A stretch of 64,000 bases of DNA from JAFDVL01 sp963794955 (GCA_963794955.1 CAWCGF010000013.1:124001-188000); one strand, 5' to 3'; positions 10,699-21,051 are shown, counted from the stretch's first letter. The notes: generated by a model not told the origin, from the sequence alone. A program made the numbers and translations.

Positions 10699-11280
10699 CT
10701 ATTTTCTTTTTCCAGCTTCCAAATTGAACTTTTGTAGCAGCCAATCCAATACGGCTTCCTGATCCTGAATTGTCGCGCGCCGGATTTGCGCTAGCAGATG
10801 AATTCGGTCGGGTTTTGGCAGCGCCGTATTTTGCAATCCCTCATTGCAATTCGTACAAATGGCTCGCAGGTTCCGCGCGGTATCGTCGCCCCCTTTCGAC
10901 TTGTCAAGGATATGCCCCATCGTCAATCGTACAGTGCGATTTCCTCCGAGCGGATCAGGATCGCCAGCCGCTACGCCACACATCTGGCAGGTATAGCCAT
11001 TTCTCTCAAGCACCCAAGCGCGAGTTTCTTTAGAAATGCTGCGCGCGAAAGCAGGGACACGTTCGATGGTTTCCATCAGGTACTGATTAGGTTTCAGATT
11101 CGCACGATCTTTATGGGAAAGGATTTGATAGCCATCTTCATTGCGAAGTTCGCGTACCCTGCGCGCCCATTCAACCGCTCCTCCGCTCGCCTTCTGAATG
11201 TCCTTTGACTCAAGCACATTGCCAACATTGCGCAGAAAGAATTCAAGAATTAACTGCTTCGAACCGGGCTTGCGTGCCAT
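10699..11280 (-). CDS. HNH endonuclease of a restriction-modification pair
   Basis: The 193-residue protein has a helical N-terminal half and an HNH nuclease domain in the second half: zinc pair TCQMCG (98-101), catalytic His in MGHILDKSKGGDD (123), Asn in RNLRAIC (137) and second zinc pair CTNCN (142-145). The gene starts inside the 3' end of the methyltransferase gene (38-bp overlap), a layout typical of type II restriction-modification operons. It is therefore probably the restriction enzyme for the site protected by the upstream methyltransferase. The recognition sequence cannot be read from the protein. Confidence 0.85.
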   Translation of the reverse strand: MARKPGSKQLILEFFLRNVGNVLESKDIQKASGGAVEWARRVRELRNEDGYQILSHKDRANLKPNQYLMETIERVPAFARSISKETRAWVLERNGYTCQMCGVAAGDPDPLGGNRTVRLTMGHILDKSKGGDDTARNLRAICTNCNEGLQNTALPKPDRIHLLAQIRRATIQDQEAVLDWLLQKFNLEAGKRK

Positions 11281-12093
11281 AACGGGTGCGCTCCTTACCG
11301 ATCTCGGCGTATGCAGGATTCAGTTCAATCAAAATCGCCTTGCGACCTAACTCGTTGGCCGCCAAGCCAGTTGTGCCAGAACCGCCAAACGGGTCAAGCA
11401 CCGTATCGCCCACACGCGAGCCGAGCAAAATACATCGTCGCGCTAATTCACGCGGAAAGGCCGCCGGGTGTCCATTCCCGCTTGGGTCAGGGCCGAGAAT
11501 CCAGTAGTTGCGCAGATTCGCGCCGCTCAATTCGCGCACTCCATTTGGGTCGTAGAAATAGGTAGGCGATTTCGTCAACAAGAAAAGTTCTTCCGTAGCG
11601 TTGGTGGGGCGGTTCTTACGCTTTCGGGCATCGCTGTTTTTTTGATCCAAGTGATTTTGGATATCAATATCCACCCGTCCGCCTGTAAGGCGAAGACGAC
11701 GCGCCACGGCAATCCCATCAAATCTCTGTCTTTCAGTCCCCAACAATCAGGCACTTTGCAATTGCGTTTTTGGATCAATTTCTTGGTGTTTCCCACTACA
11801 GCATTTGGGCCGCAATTGCCCGTCCCTCCGTTTCTTGCATAACCGTCCCCAACATTGAGCCACACCGTTCCATCTTTACGCAGAACACGGCGCACCTCTC
11901 GAAATGCGGCGACGAGGTTTTCGACGTAAAGCTCGGGCGAAGGTTCAGCGCCAATCTGCGCCGGATGATCGTAGTCGCGCAGCCCCCAATATGGTGGCGA
12001 GGTGACACAACTCTGCACGGATTCAGCCTCTAGTGTTGGTAAAAGGGTAAGATTGTTGCCAGTCAGGATTTGTAAATCACTCATATCAATCAT
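11243..12093 (-). CDS. Site-specific DNA methyltransferase, beta-class N4-cytosine/N6-adenine (one frameshift)
   Basis: Motif IV TSPPYWGLRDY lies near the N-terminus and motif I DPFGGSGTTGLAANELGRKA near the C-terminus, the circularly permuted order of beta-class amino-methyltransferases. TSPPYW is typical of N4-cytosine enzymes. The frame breaks at about 11616-11618: AMPESV is followed in the next frame by KNRPTNATEELFLLTKSPTY, which fits a missing A in an AAA run. Without it the enzyme would be about 283 residues and complete. Two starts are possible, 12093 (AGGTCGAG upstream) and 12084. It is upstream of and overlapping the HNH endonuclease. Confidence 0.85.
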
Positions 12094-12143
12094 TATCTCG
12101 ACCTATAGCTTATTCGCCAAACAATCAGCACAAAATCTTTTTA

Positions 12144-12262
12144 CTCTCGCGTAATGAAATTGTCCGTATTGAACAGCACGCGCGCCGCAGCGGTCAGCGC
12201 GGCAGCTTGCGCTTCGGTCAGCCCAGACTTAGCGGCATGGACTTTATTAGCCAGTGCTACGG
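12144..12262 (-). pseudogene. 3' remnant of a fourth PSD1 gene
   Basis: The minus strand encodes GLTEAQAAALTAAARVLFNT followed by DNFITRE and a stop. This is the same C-terminus as the complete PSD1 gene ending at 12969, but the DNA differs at many silent sites and the residues upstream differ (ALANKVHAAKS against SKELTKA). It is therefore an older paralogue tail, not a recent duplication. It ends abruptly at the stop codon of the DUF5615 gene. Confidence 0.7.
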
Positions 12263-12640
12263 TCAGTTGGCAAATTCGCCGCGTTGTCTTCGTCGGTCGC
12301 TCTCGCGCAAACGCGGATCAATGTAAAGGTATTCGATGTCGCCAACCGCCATCACTGCAAGCAAATCCTGCGCTGCTGTTACCAAAGGCAGGATGCCCGC
12401 AGGAGCGTTTGAAAAAACGCGCAAAATGATAAGCGCCAGCCCATGCACGAGCGCCTTTTGCTGGTTGTAAAGATTCACGTCGGTCGTCACCAGTGCCGTG
12501 AAACCAGCTTCTTGTGCTGCCTGTAATAACTCGCCGTTTTGCCTGCCCTGCCAGCCTAGCGCGTTAACATGCAAGGTCTCGAAACGATCAAAAACAGGCA
12601 TTAGCGTCTCCGGCACATTTTCGTCGAGCAGGACTTTCAT
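12263..12640 (-). CDS. DUF5615 PIN-like protein (toxin candidate)
   Basis: The 125-residue protein starts MKVLLDENVPETL, the first acidic site of the DUF5615/Mut7-C-type PIN-like fold, and continues with GWQGRQNGELLQAA and FTALVTTDVNLYNQQ (second acidic site) and LIILRVF. DUF5615 proteins are putative ribonuclease toxins, usually encoded after a DUF433 protein, as here. The ATG shares one base with the stop of the DUF433 gene (TGATG), implying coupled translation. The C-terminus after LLAVMAVGDIEYLYIDPRLRE is longer and more basic than usual and ends at a PSD1 remnant, so the original end may have been lost. Confidence 0.8.
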   Translation of the reverse strand: MKVLLDENVPETLMPVFDRFETLHVNALGWQGRQNGELLQAAQEAGFTALVTTDVNLYNQQKALVHGLALIILRVFSNAPAGILPLVTAAQDLLAVMAVGDIEYLYIDPRLRESDRRRQRGEFAN

Positions 12641-12900
12641 CAGTAATTAATTGGCTCACCTAACGCACCTTCTTCGCCTAATTCCTTCAAATACTGGATG
12701 GCATTTTCGAGTGCATCATCGCTGAGAGAAGGAAAATCGCGCCGTAGCGCCTCACGGTCTATATAATCAAGTAGCACACCCACCGGCACTCGGCTTGTGC
12801 CAATGACGGATTGACCGCTCATCCGTGCGGGGTTAATTGAAATAGGTGGTGTCGTGCGATTGTGCCGCGCAGCAGGTTTGATTTTCGTAAGCATACTCAT
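12640..12900 (-). CDS. DUF433 protein (antitoxin candidate)
   Basis: The start at 12900 (MSMLTKIKPAARHN) is favoured by AAAGGAGA seven to ten bases upstream; an in-frame ATG at 12936 has no such site. DUF433 signatures are present: SINPARMSGQSVIGTSRVPV, VLLDYIDR and LRRDFPSLSDDALENAIQYL. DUF433 proteins are small helix-turn-helix proteins found in front of DUF5615/PIN-like toxins and are presumed to bind the toxin and the operon promoter. The pair lies between a PSD1 remnant and a PSD1 gene, close to the restriction-modification pair. Confidence 0.8.
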   Translation of the reverse strand: MSMLTKIKPAARHNRTTPPISINPARMSGQSVIGTSRVPVGVLLDYIDREALRRDFPSLSDDALENAIQYLKELGEEGALGEPINY

Positions 12901-12968
12901 CACAAAATCTCCTTTCCTCTTAAGAATAACATTCATTTTCGCAAGCCCGTACTACGACTCTGTGCAGA

Positions 12969-15900
12969 TCACTCCCGCGTAATGAAATTATCCGTATTAA
13001 AAAGCACGCGCGCCGCCGCAGTCAGTGCCGCCGCTTGCGCTTCGGTCAATCCGGCCTTCGTCAATTCTTTGCTTACCAATGCCGCCGCCGAAGCGGGTTG
13101 GCTGGTAAAGCCTTGCATTTGCCGTTCGATGTAACTGCGTAAGGCAGCGAGTTCAGTAGCGCTCGGCGGGCGGCTGAAGCACAGCGCAAAGGCATGCTGC
13201 AAACGCGCATCCAGCGTCGCGGTGAATTCGCCCGGTACTTCGCGCACCAGCCGCGCTGCCAGACCTTGCGCGATTTCCAGGAAGGCGGGATCGTTCGCCA
13301 GCGTCAACGATTGCAACGGCGTATTCGAGCGCTGCCGCCGCGTGCAAACCTGCTGAAAATCGGGTGCGTCAAACGTCGTGAATAACGGATAAGGCGCACT
13401 GCGGAAAAAGTGCGTATACAACGCGCGGCGGAAGCGTTCGGCTCCGGCAGCCGTCGTCCAGTTCTTGCGGTTTTGCGTGAAGGCATAGACGCCCTCGGGT
13501 TGTGGCGGGCGCACGCTGGGGCCGCCGATTTTCGGATGCAGCAAGCCGCTGGCACTGAGCGCGGCATCGCGCACGATTTCGGCTTCGACGCGCAAGCGTT
13601 CCTGCCGCGCCAGCAACAGGTTGCGCGGATCAGTTTCGTTCAAATCCTTGCGCACATCAGAGGCTTGCCGATACGTCGCGCTGTTGACGATCAGGCGGTG
13701 AACGTCTTTCAGACTCCAAGGATGAACTCTGAACTCTGAACTCTGAATGCTTGTGTCTTTAGCTGGTTTTGCATTCATCGCTCCGCGTTCATCCTTCAGC
13801 GTTCCGTCACGGAACGTGACCGCAAGCCAATCCAGCAATTCAGGATGCGCAGGCGGTGTGCCTTGCGTGCCGAAATCCTCTTCGGTTTCGACGATGCCGC
13901 GCCCGAAATAACGCATCCAGATGCGATTCATCGTGACGCGCGGGGTGAGCGGATTCGCCGGATCAGTGAGCCATTGGGCGAGATCGAGGCGCGTGCGCGG
14001 TTTGCCGGTTTCAGGCAAGGCGGGGGCAATCGCGCTGATGACATTTGGTTGCAAGAGGCCGACCGCTTTATCAGGGCGCGTGAAATCGCCACGCGTGAAA
14101 ATATACGATTCGCGCGGCACGTTGACATCGCGCATAATCATCGCCATCACGGCATTGCCCATTTGCTTTTCTCTGACGGCGCGCGCTGAAGCAAAAGCCG
14201 CATCAATTATCGTTTGCTGTTCGGGCGAACGTGCATTGAGCGGAAGTTTCAAGGCTTCGAGCAACGCTGCGCCGCGTGCATCGTGCGGCGTTTCGGTAGC
14301 AACTTCGATTCTGAAATGACCGATGCCGCGATTGGTTTCGGCTTCGTGCCGCATTACGAATTGGATTTGGCGGCTGGCGAATTCTTTGGGTTTGGCATAG
14401 ACAAACACGGCTTCGTGCTGGTTGTTGTTATTGACTGACCAGCCTGTGCGACGGTCACCGTCGCTGGCGGTGCGCGCAGGCCATTCATTTTGCTCGTCGT
14501 CAGCAAAGGCATCGTTAAAGGCGTGCCGTCCGCCTTCGCTATCAATATAAAATTCGCTCAAGGCAAATGAGCCGTCTGCCGCCAGTCCGGGGCCGCTTTT
14601 CGGCAGAGCTTCGTGCGGCAGCACGCGCAAACGCACGGCGGCGACGCGCGGCGACGCGATCCTGACCAAAATGCGATACGCGTCATTCACCGCAGCGTTC
14701 GCCTTGATCAAAAATGAACCATCAGCTAATCGCTGCAATGTGCCCGCGGCTTCGGTGTCGAATTTTACTGGCTCAAACGAAACCCATTCGACTTCCCTTT
14801 TCGGAGCCATCACCGCCGGATTTTTTTCGAGCCGCGCGATTTCCGCCTTTTCCCAATCGCCCTGCTTCAACTCACCGAGCGGCATGCCGCGCCGAGCGAG
14901 TGGCGGGTCTGTCGCTGGCACGTTCGTTTCCGGTTTGCCGAACATCTCGCCGCGTTGGACGGTCACGGTCGGGCCTTGATTGTTCACGTCCATCGTCGAA
15001 TTAAAGAACGCGAGCATCTGGTAATACTCTTTGTGCGTGATCGGATCGAATTTGTGCGTATGGCATTGGGCGCACCCCACGGTTAACCCCAGCCAGACTG
15101 CACCCGTCGTGCTGACGCGATCCATCACCTGTTCGACACGCGCTTGTTCGGGGTCTACCCCGCCTTCTTCGTTGATGACCGTATTGCGATGAAACCCGGT
15201 CGCTACGAGTTGCGATTTCGTAGGTTCGGGCAAGAGGTCGCCCGCGAGTTGTTCGATGGTGAAGCGATCAAACGGCTTGTCTTCATTGAGCGCCTGAATC
15301 ACCCAATCGCGGTATGGCCACATCACACGCTCGCCATCAATCGTGTAACCATTGGAATCGGCATAGCGTGCCTGATCAAGCCAATGCCGCCCCCAACGCT
15401 CGCCGTAGTGCGGGCGAAGCGAGCAAGCGTTCGACGAGTGCGCTATAGGCTGCGTCCTGCTTGCGTGTGTCTTTCTGGTTGAAGGCTTTGACGAAGGCTT
15501 CGACTTCCCCAGGCTGTGGCAATAAGCCCGTCAGATCAAGCGACAAACGGCGGATCAACGTGCGCGCATCGGCCTGTGGCGAAGGGGCGATGCCTTGACG
15601 TTCGAGCCGCGCCAGAATGAAGCGGTCAATGTCGTTGCGCACCCATTTGGTATTTTTCACGGCAGGCGGCGAGACTTGGCAAGCGGTTGAAACGCCCAAT
15701 GCCCCTCATACTTTGCGCCCTGTGCGATCCAGCGCCGCAAGAGCGCCGCTTCTTCGGGCGTCACCGCCGCTTTCTTGGCTGCCGGAGGCGGCATCATTTC
15801 GCCCGGTTCGTGCGAGGAGACACGTCGGATCAATTCGCTGTCATCCGGCTGGCCCGGCGTAATCGCGCGATAGCCGCCGCGATCTTTGGTTGCGCCTTCA

Positions 15901-16112
15901 AATGTATCCAGGCGCAATCCCGCCTTCCGATTCTTTTCGTCCGGCCCGTGACAATAGAAACAGCGGTCAGACAGAATCGGGCGAATGTCTCGATTGAATT
16001 GCACATCTTGCGCGGCATATACGGTGGGGAGCGTCAAACGCGACGCACTCCAAAGCATGCCCATTGCGGTGCAGCCGAGTAGCAAACTTACGCAAAGTTT
16101 CAGTCTTTTCAT
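12969..16112 (-). CDS. PSD1 family protein: cytochrome-like PSCyt1 + DUF1549 + DUF1553 (copy 1, two frameshifts)
   Basis: The start at 16112 gives a signal peptide (MKRLKLCVSLLLGCTAMGML). The N-terminal PSCyt1 module has the haem site CFYCHGPD and the usual LRLDTFEGA and GEMMPPP. DUF1549 follows (IDRFILARLERQG, LSLDLTGLLP, DWVIQALNEDKPFDRF, CAQCHTHKFDPITHKEYYQ), then a middle region and DUF1553 (LDLAQWLTDPANPLTPRVTM, FGTQGTPPAHPELLDWLA, RRQRSNTPLQSLTLAND). Frame breaks lie near 15668-15676 (two extra bases after PLAKS) and 15412-15414 (extra C in a CCC run, before HYGERWGRHW). A low-complexity stretch with a 7-bp repeat sits in the DUF1553 linker near 13724. The protein is exported and haem-binding; its function is unknown. 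DUF1501 copy 2 is upstream. Confidence 0.85.
13724..13747. repeat. 7-bp microsatellite in PSD1 copy 1
   Basis: The unit GAACTCT is repeated three times in tandem and continues into the coding frame. It lies in the linker that follows the LDWLAVTF segment of DUF1553. The adjacent 13781-13795 shares CCGCGTTCATCCTTC with the kinase-gene repeat near 24299. Confidence 0.75.
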
Positions 16113-16212
16113 AGCAGAGCGCCTTGCCTTGAGGTTAGTAAAAATGAGTTGCACAACTGATATTTATACATTTGTTTGCCCCCGCAACAAAATCCCCAGA
16201 GCAAAAAGTTGC

Positions 16213-17632
16213 TCAAGCCAGAATCTTTTTCACCACATTGCCATGCACATCCGTCAGACGAAAATCGCGGCCCTGGAATTTGTAGGTCAATTTCAAATGG
16301 TCAATCCCCATCAGATGCAAAATTGTCGCGTGCAAATCGTGGACTTCAACCGGGTCGCTTGCGATGTTGTAGCCCAGCTCATCCGTCTCGCCATAACTTG
16401 TGCCGCCTTTGATGCCGCCACCTGCGAGCCACATCGAAAACGCACGCGGATGATGATCGCGGCCTAAGAGCTTCGAGCCGTTGCGCGCTTCATTAACGGG
16501 CGTGCGTCCGAATTCCCCGCCCCAAATTACCAGCGTTTCATCCAACAAGCCGCGTTCTTTCAAATCGGTCAGCAAGGCACCGATGGGCTTGTCTACCAAG
16601 CGCGTCGTACGTGGCAGGGCGCTAACGATGTCGGTGCTGACACCGTTACCGTGGTGATCCCAGCCCCAGTGATACAGTTGCACAAAGCGCACGCCACGCT
16701 CGACCAAGCGTCGTGCGAGCAAACAATTGTTAGCGAAGGAAGTCTGTCCCGGTTGCGTGCCATACGCTTCGTGCGTCTTGGCTGGCTCTTTGGCAATCTC
16801 CGTCAATTCCGGCACGCTGGTTTGCATCTTGTAGGCGAGTTCATACGCGGCAATGCGCGTGTTGATTTCCGGGTCAAGCACCTTTTGCTGATGCGTTTGA
16901 TTGAGGTCACGAATCGCGTCCAGCGTTTGCCGCCGCATCTCGCTCGAAATGCCTTCGGGATTGGAGACGAACAACACCGGATCACCTTTCGAGCGAAACT
17001 CTACGCCCTGATGCACGGTCGGCAGGAAGCCGCTCCCCCAACAGGATTTGCCCCCATCCGGCTGATTGTCGCCGGAAATCAGCACAACGAAGCCGGGCAA
17101 ATCTTTATTCTCGCTGCCCAGACCATAACTCATCCACGAACCCAGGCTTGGACGACCGACGATTTGATGGCCGGAGTTCATGAAAATCTGGGCCGGCGCG
17201 TGATTGAATTGCGTCGTGTGCATCGAACGAATGATGGCAATGTCGTCCGCGTGCTGGCTCAAATGCGGCAACAAATCTGAGATGACCTGCCCTGACTGGC
17301 CGCGCGGTTTGAAATTGAACGGCGTGCCGAGCAGTTTGGGAACGCCTTTGGTGAAGGCAAAGCGTTCGCCTTTCAAGTACTCTGCCGGACAATCCTGCCC
17401 ATCGTGCTGTTGCAGCTTTGGCTTGTAATCAAACAACTCCAGTTGCGATGGCGCGCCCGCCATAAAAAGATAAATGATGCTTTTGGCTTTCGGTGCGCGC
17501 TGCTGAAGTTGCTGCGGCAAACAGCTTGTCATTTAACAATCCAGCTAAGGCAACCGAACCAAGGCTCAAGCCCGCTTGCTGGAAAAAATGACGACGCGTG
17601 ATGGATTGTAAGGAATGATTATTCTCGTTCAT
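16213..17632 (-). CDS. DUF1501 family exported protein (copy 2, one frameshift)
   Basis: A Tat-type leader (ITRRHFFQQAGLSLGSVALA) starts at 17632. The frame breaks near 17494-17505: NDKLFAAATSA continues in another frame as RAPKAKSIIYLFMAGAPSQ. The remaining 430 residues carry all DUF1501 signatures: GSWMSYGLGSENKDLPGFV, RFVQLYHWGWDHHG, WGGEFGRTP, GRDHHP, GETDELG and VHDLHATIL. The gene is upstream of PSD1 copy 1 on the same strand, about 100 bp apart, the usual pairing of the two families. The two probably act in one exported complex or process, but no biochemical role is known. Confidence 0.85.
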
Positions 17633-17677
17633 AGTGCTCTCTCAGGAATCAGCACACAAGATGCGTGCGTACCCAGG

Positions 17678-19213
17678 TCAATTCGGTAAAACTGCCGCCG
17701 CTTCAAAACGTAAACGACTCCCCGGCAACGGCTCGCTGTGCATACCAACCGATAAACGGGCTAATACGAAAAGCAACAGTGGAACCATAACCCAGAGCAA
17801 TCCAAATCGCCAATTCAGTTGCCACGCGCCCGCTGCGGCTGTTGTTGGCACGTTGGCTGCCTGCCGCAACGTCAACACGATCCAGGTGCAAAGCATTGCC
17901 GTCAGCCAAAATGTAAAGTGGACAAACAGCACGCCCTTCGATTTCAGGTCGGGAATTACCCGCGTGAAATCGGCGACGAGCGCAATCCAAAGCAACAGCA
18001 AGAATAGCATCTGCGCCCGTCCAAATGCATCTGCCGGAATCATGGGCAGGCCGCTGCGATGATACTGCCAAAGCACCAGGACAATTAGCAGTGAAAGCAA
18101 CACGGCAACCAACAGCAACCATTTCTGCGGCGAGATGCCAAACAACCCTTCTGTCAGGTAGTTTTTTTCTGTCCAGGTCTGCACATTTCTCGGCAAATTC
18201 TCCCATTGCATCGCCAGCAGCAAAAACAACAGCGCAACGAAATGTAAGCGACCCGGCGTTTCATCTTCAACGGGCGGCGCGACGTTCCTCGCAGCCTGTG
18301 CAAAGCCAAATGCTACGCCGAAGCCCATAATGAAGCCGAACAATTGCTCCATCCATTTCCAGGAATTCAGCGCGCGCAATGTTTCCGAACTGCCGAGCCA
18401 GCCCCATTTCGCACGCCCAGCCATATTCACACCATCGGCCACTGCAAAGCCGATGCCGCCGGCCAGCAAGCCAATCAACGAGAGCCGCAAGGCAACACGA
18501 TTTTGTGTGCGGTAGAGATAAATCAACAAGGCAACCCACAAGCCAGCGCATCCCGCCCAGTTGTCGCTGCGCGGCGGCGTCATCCGCCAATTCAACAGCA
18601 GCACGAAGACCAGCAGCCCCAACCACCAACCACTGGCCAAAACAGCGATCAAAGTGCAAGCTTTCCGCGCGGGTGGTCGCAGCGCAGCATAAACGCCCGC
18701 CACCAACAGCGCCGCCGTCGCAATCACCCAATCTGAATCGTGCAACGACCAACGTTCATTCAGACGATCTGTGATGCCGCTGAGATTCAATCCGGTTAAG
18801 ACCACATAAAATGCCACCAATGGCCCAACAAACTTTTCCAAGGCCGACCGCGCCTCAGTAATCCCCAAGGCCAGAATTCCCGCCCCAACTCCGCCCCACA
18901 ACGCACCGATCACGAACAAGCACGCATAGCCATAAAGCACATCAGGAAACGAAGAAGCGGCAGTGTAACCAATCACAATCCCGTAACTCATCTGCCCGCC
19001 AATCGCCCAGCCAATCGCGCCGAGAAAGGCCAGTAACGAAGCCCGTTTGATCCAATCTGCCCGCCCCGACGCCAGACAAATCGCCAAGCCCAGCAAGGCA
19101 CCCGGAACCATCGCGCCCGCTTCGTGTCCGTAATCACCGCGCCAGCCCCAACCGACTGACATCGCCAATGCTGCGAGCAAGGGCATTTGCATTGTCTTTT
19201 GTGACCACCTCAT
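17678..19213 (-). CDS. Polytopic inner-membrane protein, function unknown
   Basis: The 511-residue protein has about a dozen hydrophobic segments (for example AMVPGALLGLAICLA, YACLFVIGALWGGVGAGIL, LLVAVLLSLLIVLVLW, LLWVMVPLLLFVLARL), with short loops and no soluble domain. Glycine-rich motifs near the N-terminus (MSVGWGWRGDYGHEAGAM) and WKWMEQLFGFIMGFGVAFGF look conserved, and the first resembles motifs I associate with uncharacterised membrane proteins of Planctomycetes and Acidobacteria. It could be a transporter or a membrane-embedded enzyme. It is upstream of DUF1501 copy 2 (45 bp) and may share its transcript. Confidence 0.75.
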   Translation of the reverse strand: MRWSQKTMQMPLLAALAMSVGWGWRGDYGHEAGAMVPGALLGLAICLASGRADWIKRASLLAFLGAIGWAIGGQMSYGIVIGYTAASSFPDVLYGYACLFVIGALWGGVGAGILALGITEARSALEKFVGPLVAFYVVLTGLNLSGITDRLNERWSLHDSDWVIATAALLVAGVYAALRPPARKACTLIAVLASGWWLGLLVFVLLLNWRMTPPRSDNWAGCAGLWVALLIYLYRTQNRVALRLSLIGLLAGGIGFAVADGVNMAGRAKWGWLGSSETLRALNSWKWMEQLFGFIMGFGVAFGFAQAARNVAPPVEDETPGRLHFVALLFLLLAMQWENLPRNVQTWTEKNYLTEGLFGISPQKWLLLVAVLLSLLIVLVLWQYHRSGLPMIPADAFGRAQMLFLLLLWIALVADFTRVIPDLKSKGVLFVHFTFWLTAMLCTWIVLTLRQAANVPTTAAAGAWQLNWRFGLLWVMVPLLLFVLARLSVGMHSEPLPGSRLRFEAAAVLPN

Positions 19214-19266
19214 AATGCTGTTCTTTTTCTTACGTCACGAGGGAAAGAAGCGGCGTGAAAACGGGT

Positions 19267-19343
19267 GTCAAGAGTTCAAGCTTCAGCTTGTTTTTCGGTG
19301 GGTATCTGCCGCACGGAAACAAGCTGAAGCTTGAACTCTTGAC
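19267..19343. repeat. Perfect 27-bp inverted repeat with 23-nt loop
   Basis: Arms at 19267-19293 and 19317-19343 are exact reverse complements, core CAAGCTTCAGCTTG. The element lies between the membrane-protein gene and the end of DUF1501 copy 3. Compared with 2961-3032, the outer part is the same except for substitutions that occur in both arms. Confidence 0.85.
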
Positions 19344-19386
19344 GCTTCTTCATCAAGGCTACAGTCGGCTGCCAAGTTTTACGTTC

Positions 19387-20812
19387 TTACGCGAGGATTT
19401 GCTTTACGACTTCCCCATGCACATCGGTCAGCCGGAAATAGCGCCCCTGAAACTTGTACGTCAGCCGCGTGTGATCTACGCCCAAACATTGCAGGATCGT
19501 CGCATTCAAATCATGTACATGCACCGGATCACGCACGATGTTGTAACTGAAATCATCGGTCTCACCAATGGTCAGGCCCGGCTTGATGCCGCCGCCCGCC
19601 AGCCAGACCGTAAAGCAGCGCGGATGATGATCGCGGCCATAATCGGTTTCGGTCAGCTTGCCTTGCGAATAGACAGTGCGCCCGAATTCGCCGCCCCAGA
19701 TCACGAGCGTGTCGTCCAGCATTCCGCGTTCTTTCAAATCCTGAATCAGCGCGGCGGAAGGCTGATCCACATCGGGCGCAACTTTCGAGATGTTCTTCGG
19801 CAAGTTACCGTGATGATCCCAGCCGCGATGAAACAGTTGAATGAACCGCACGCCGCGTTCCGCGAGCCGCCGCGCCAGAATGCAGTTCGCGGCAAACGTG
19901 CCGGGCTTTTTGGCATCGGGACCGTATCGCTCAAACGTCTTTTCCGGCTCTTTCGACAAGTCAGTCAAGTCTGGCACCGACGATTGCATGCCGATACGCC
20001 ATTTCGTATTGCTCAATGCGCGCCGTGATTTCCGGGTCGCCGTATTCCTTCGCATTGATTTGGTTGAGTTCCGCCAGGTTATCCAAAAATTGGCGGCGCG
20101 TTTCTTTGTTGATGCCCGGCGGGTTCGATAAATACAAAACCGGATCAGCGCCATTGTGAAACTTCACGCCCTGATATTGCGACGGCAAAAAGCCGCTGCC
20201 CCACAACCGATCATAGAGCGGTTGATCGCCGCCATTGCGTCCCAATGAAATCATGGCAATGAACGCAGGCAAATCTTTGTTTTCGCTGCCTAATCCATAC
20301 GACACCCACGATCCCATGCTTGGTCTACCCGCCAATTGAAAGCCCGTCAAAGCAAACGTCACCGCCGGATCATGATTGATCTGTTCGGTATGCATGGATT
20401 TAATGAACGTCACGTCATCGGCAATCTTCGACATGTGCGGCAGCAATTCACTAAACCACGCGCCGGATTGCCCGTGCTGCGCAAATTTGTAAATCGAAGG
20501 CGCAGTCGGAAAGCTCGTCTGATGCGCGCTCATCCCCGTCAACCGCTGCCCACCGCGTACGGAGTCGGGCAGGTTCTGCGCGCGCAGTTTTTCCAGGCCG
20601 GGCTTGTAATCAAACAGATCAAGCTGTGACGGCCCGCCCGCCTGAAACAGATAAATTACGCGCTTCGCTTTCGGCGCAAAATGCGGCAAGCCGCTGCTTT
20701 GCGCTAACCCATTGTCATTCAGCAAGGAGGCCAACGCCGCCGTACCGAGGCCAAGTTGACCGAAGAACGAGCGACGAGTAAGCATCAATTTGTGTTCATC
20801 ACAGGGATTCAT
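19387..20812 (-). CDS. DUF1501 family exported protein (copy 3, one frameshift)
   Basis: The start at 20812 gives a Tat-like leader (LTRRSFFGQLGLGTAALASL). A frame break at about 19991-19992 (one extra base after YEMAYR) is followed by MQSSVPDLTDLSKEPEKTFE in the next frame. All family motifs are present: KAKRVIYLFQAGGPSQLDLF, GSWVSYGLGSENKDLPAFI, RFIQLFHRGWDHHG, WGGEFGRT, GRDHHP, GETDDFS and VHDLNATIL. Unlike copy 2 it has no PSD1 gene next to it. Its start overlaps by four bases (ATGA) the stop of the small gene at 20809-21051, so the two are coupled. Confidence 0.85.
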
Positions 20813-21051
20813 AGTTTTTCCTTCGCTTTCAAATTTGCAATAAAGCCTTCGACATCTACTTCATCACCATACAGCCGTTCGCACAAGCGGCGCTTGATTT
20901 CAATGTCCGACAAGCCCGGCGGAAACGAAGCCAGCATCATCTGGCGCGCCATCAGAAACATTCGACTACCCATTTTTACACGCTCCGCGCCAGAGCGCGC
21001 AAGCAATTGTTCGCGCACCATCGCGGCGATTTCAGGTGTCGTGTCATTCAT
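20809..21051 (-). CDS. Small hypothetical protein (80 aa)
   Basis: The sequence begins MNDTTPEIAAMVREQLLARS and continues with RVKMGSRMFLMARQMMLASF and DIEIKRRLCERLYGDEVD. It appears all-helical, charged and cytoplasmic, with no known motif. The four-base overlap with DUF1501 copy 3 suggests one operon. From memory, similar proteins often precede small nucleotidyltransferase genes in Acidobacteria and cyanobacteria, which would make this a displaced partner gene; that is not shown by the sequence. Confidence 0.6.
   Translation of the reverse strand: MNDTTPEIAAMVREQLLARSGAERVKMGSRMFLMARQMMLASFPPGLSDIEIKRRLCERLYGDEVDVEGFIANLKAKEKL

Noticed and set aside
11616..11618. Phase-variable switch in the methyltransferase
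   Set aside because: The run is only two to three A bases, too short for slippage control; similar one-base breaks in many genes point to sequence error.
12144..12262. Recent duplication of the PSD1 3' end caused by the insertion of the toxin-antitoxin pair
   Set aside because: The two copies differ at many silent positions and in the residues just upstream, so the remnant is an older paralogue.
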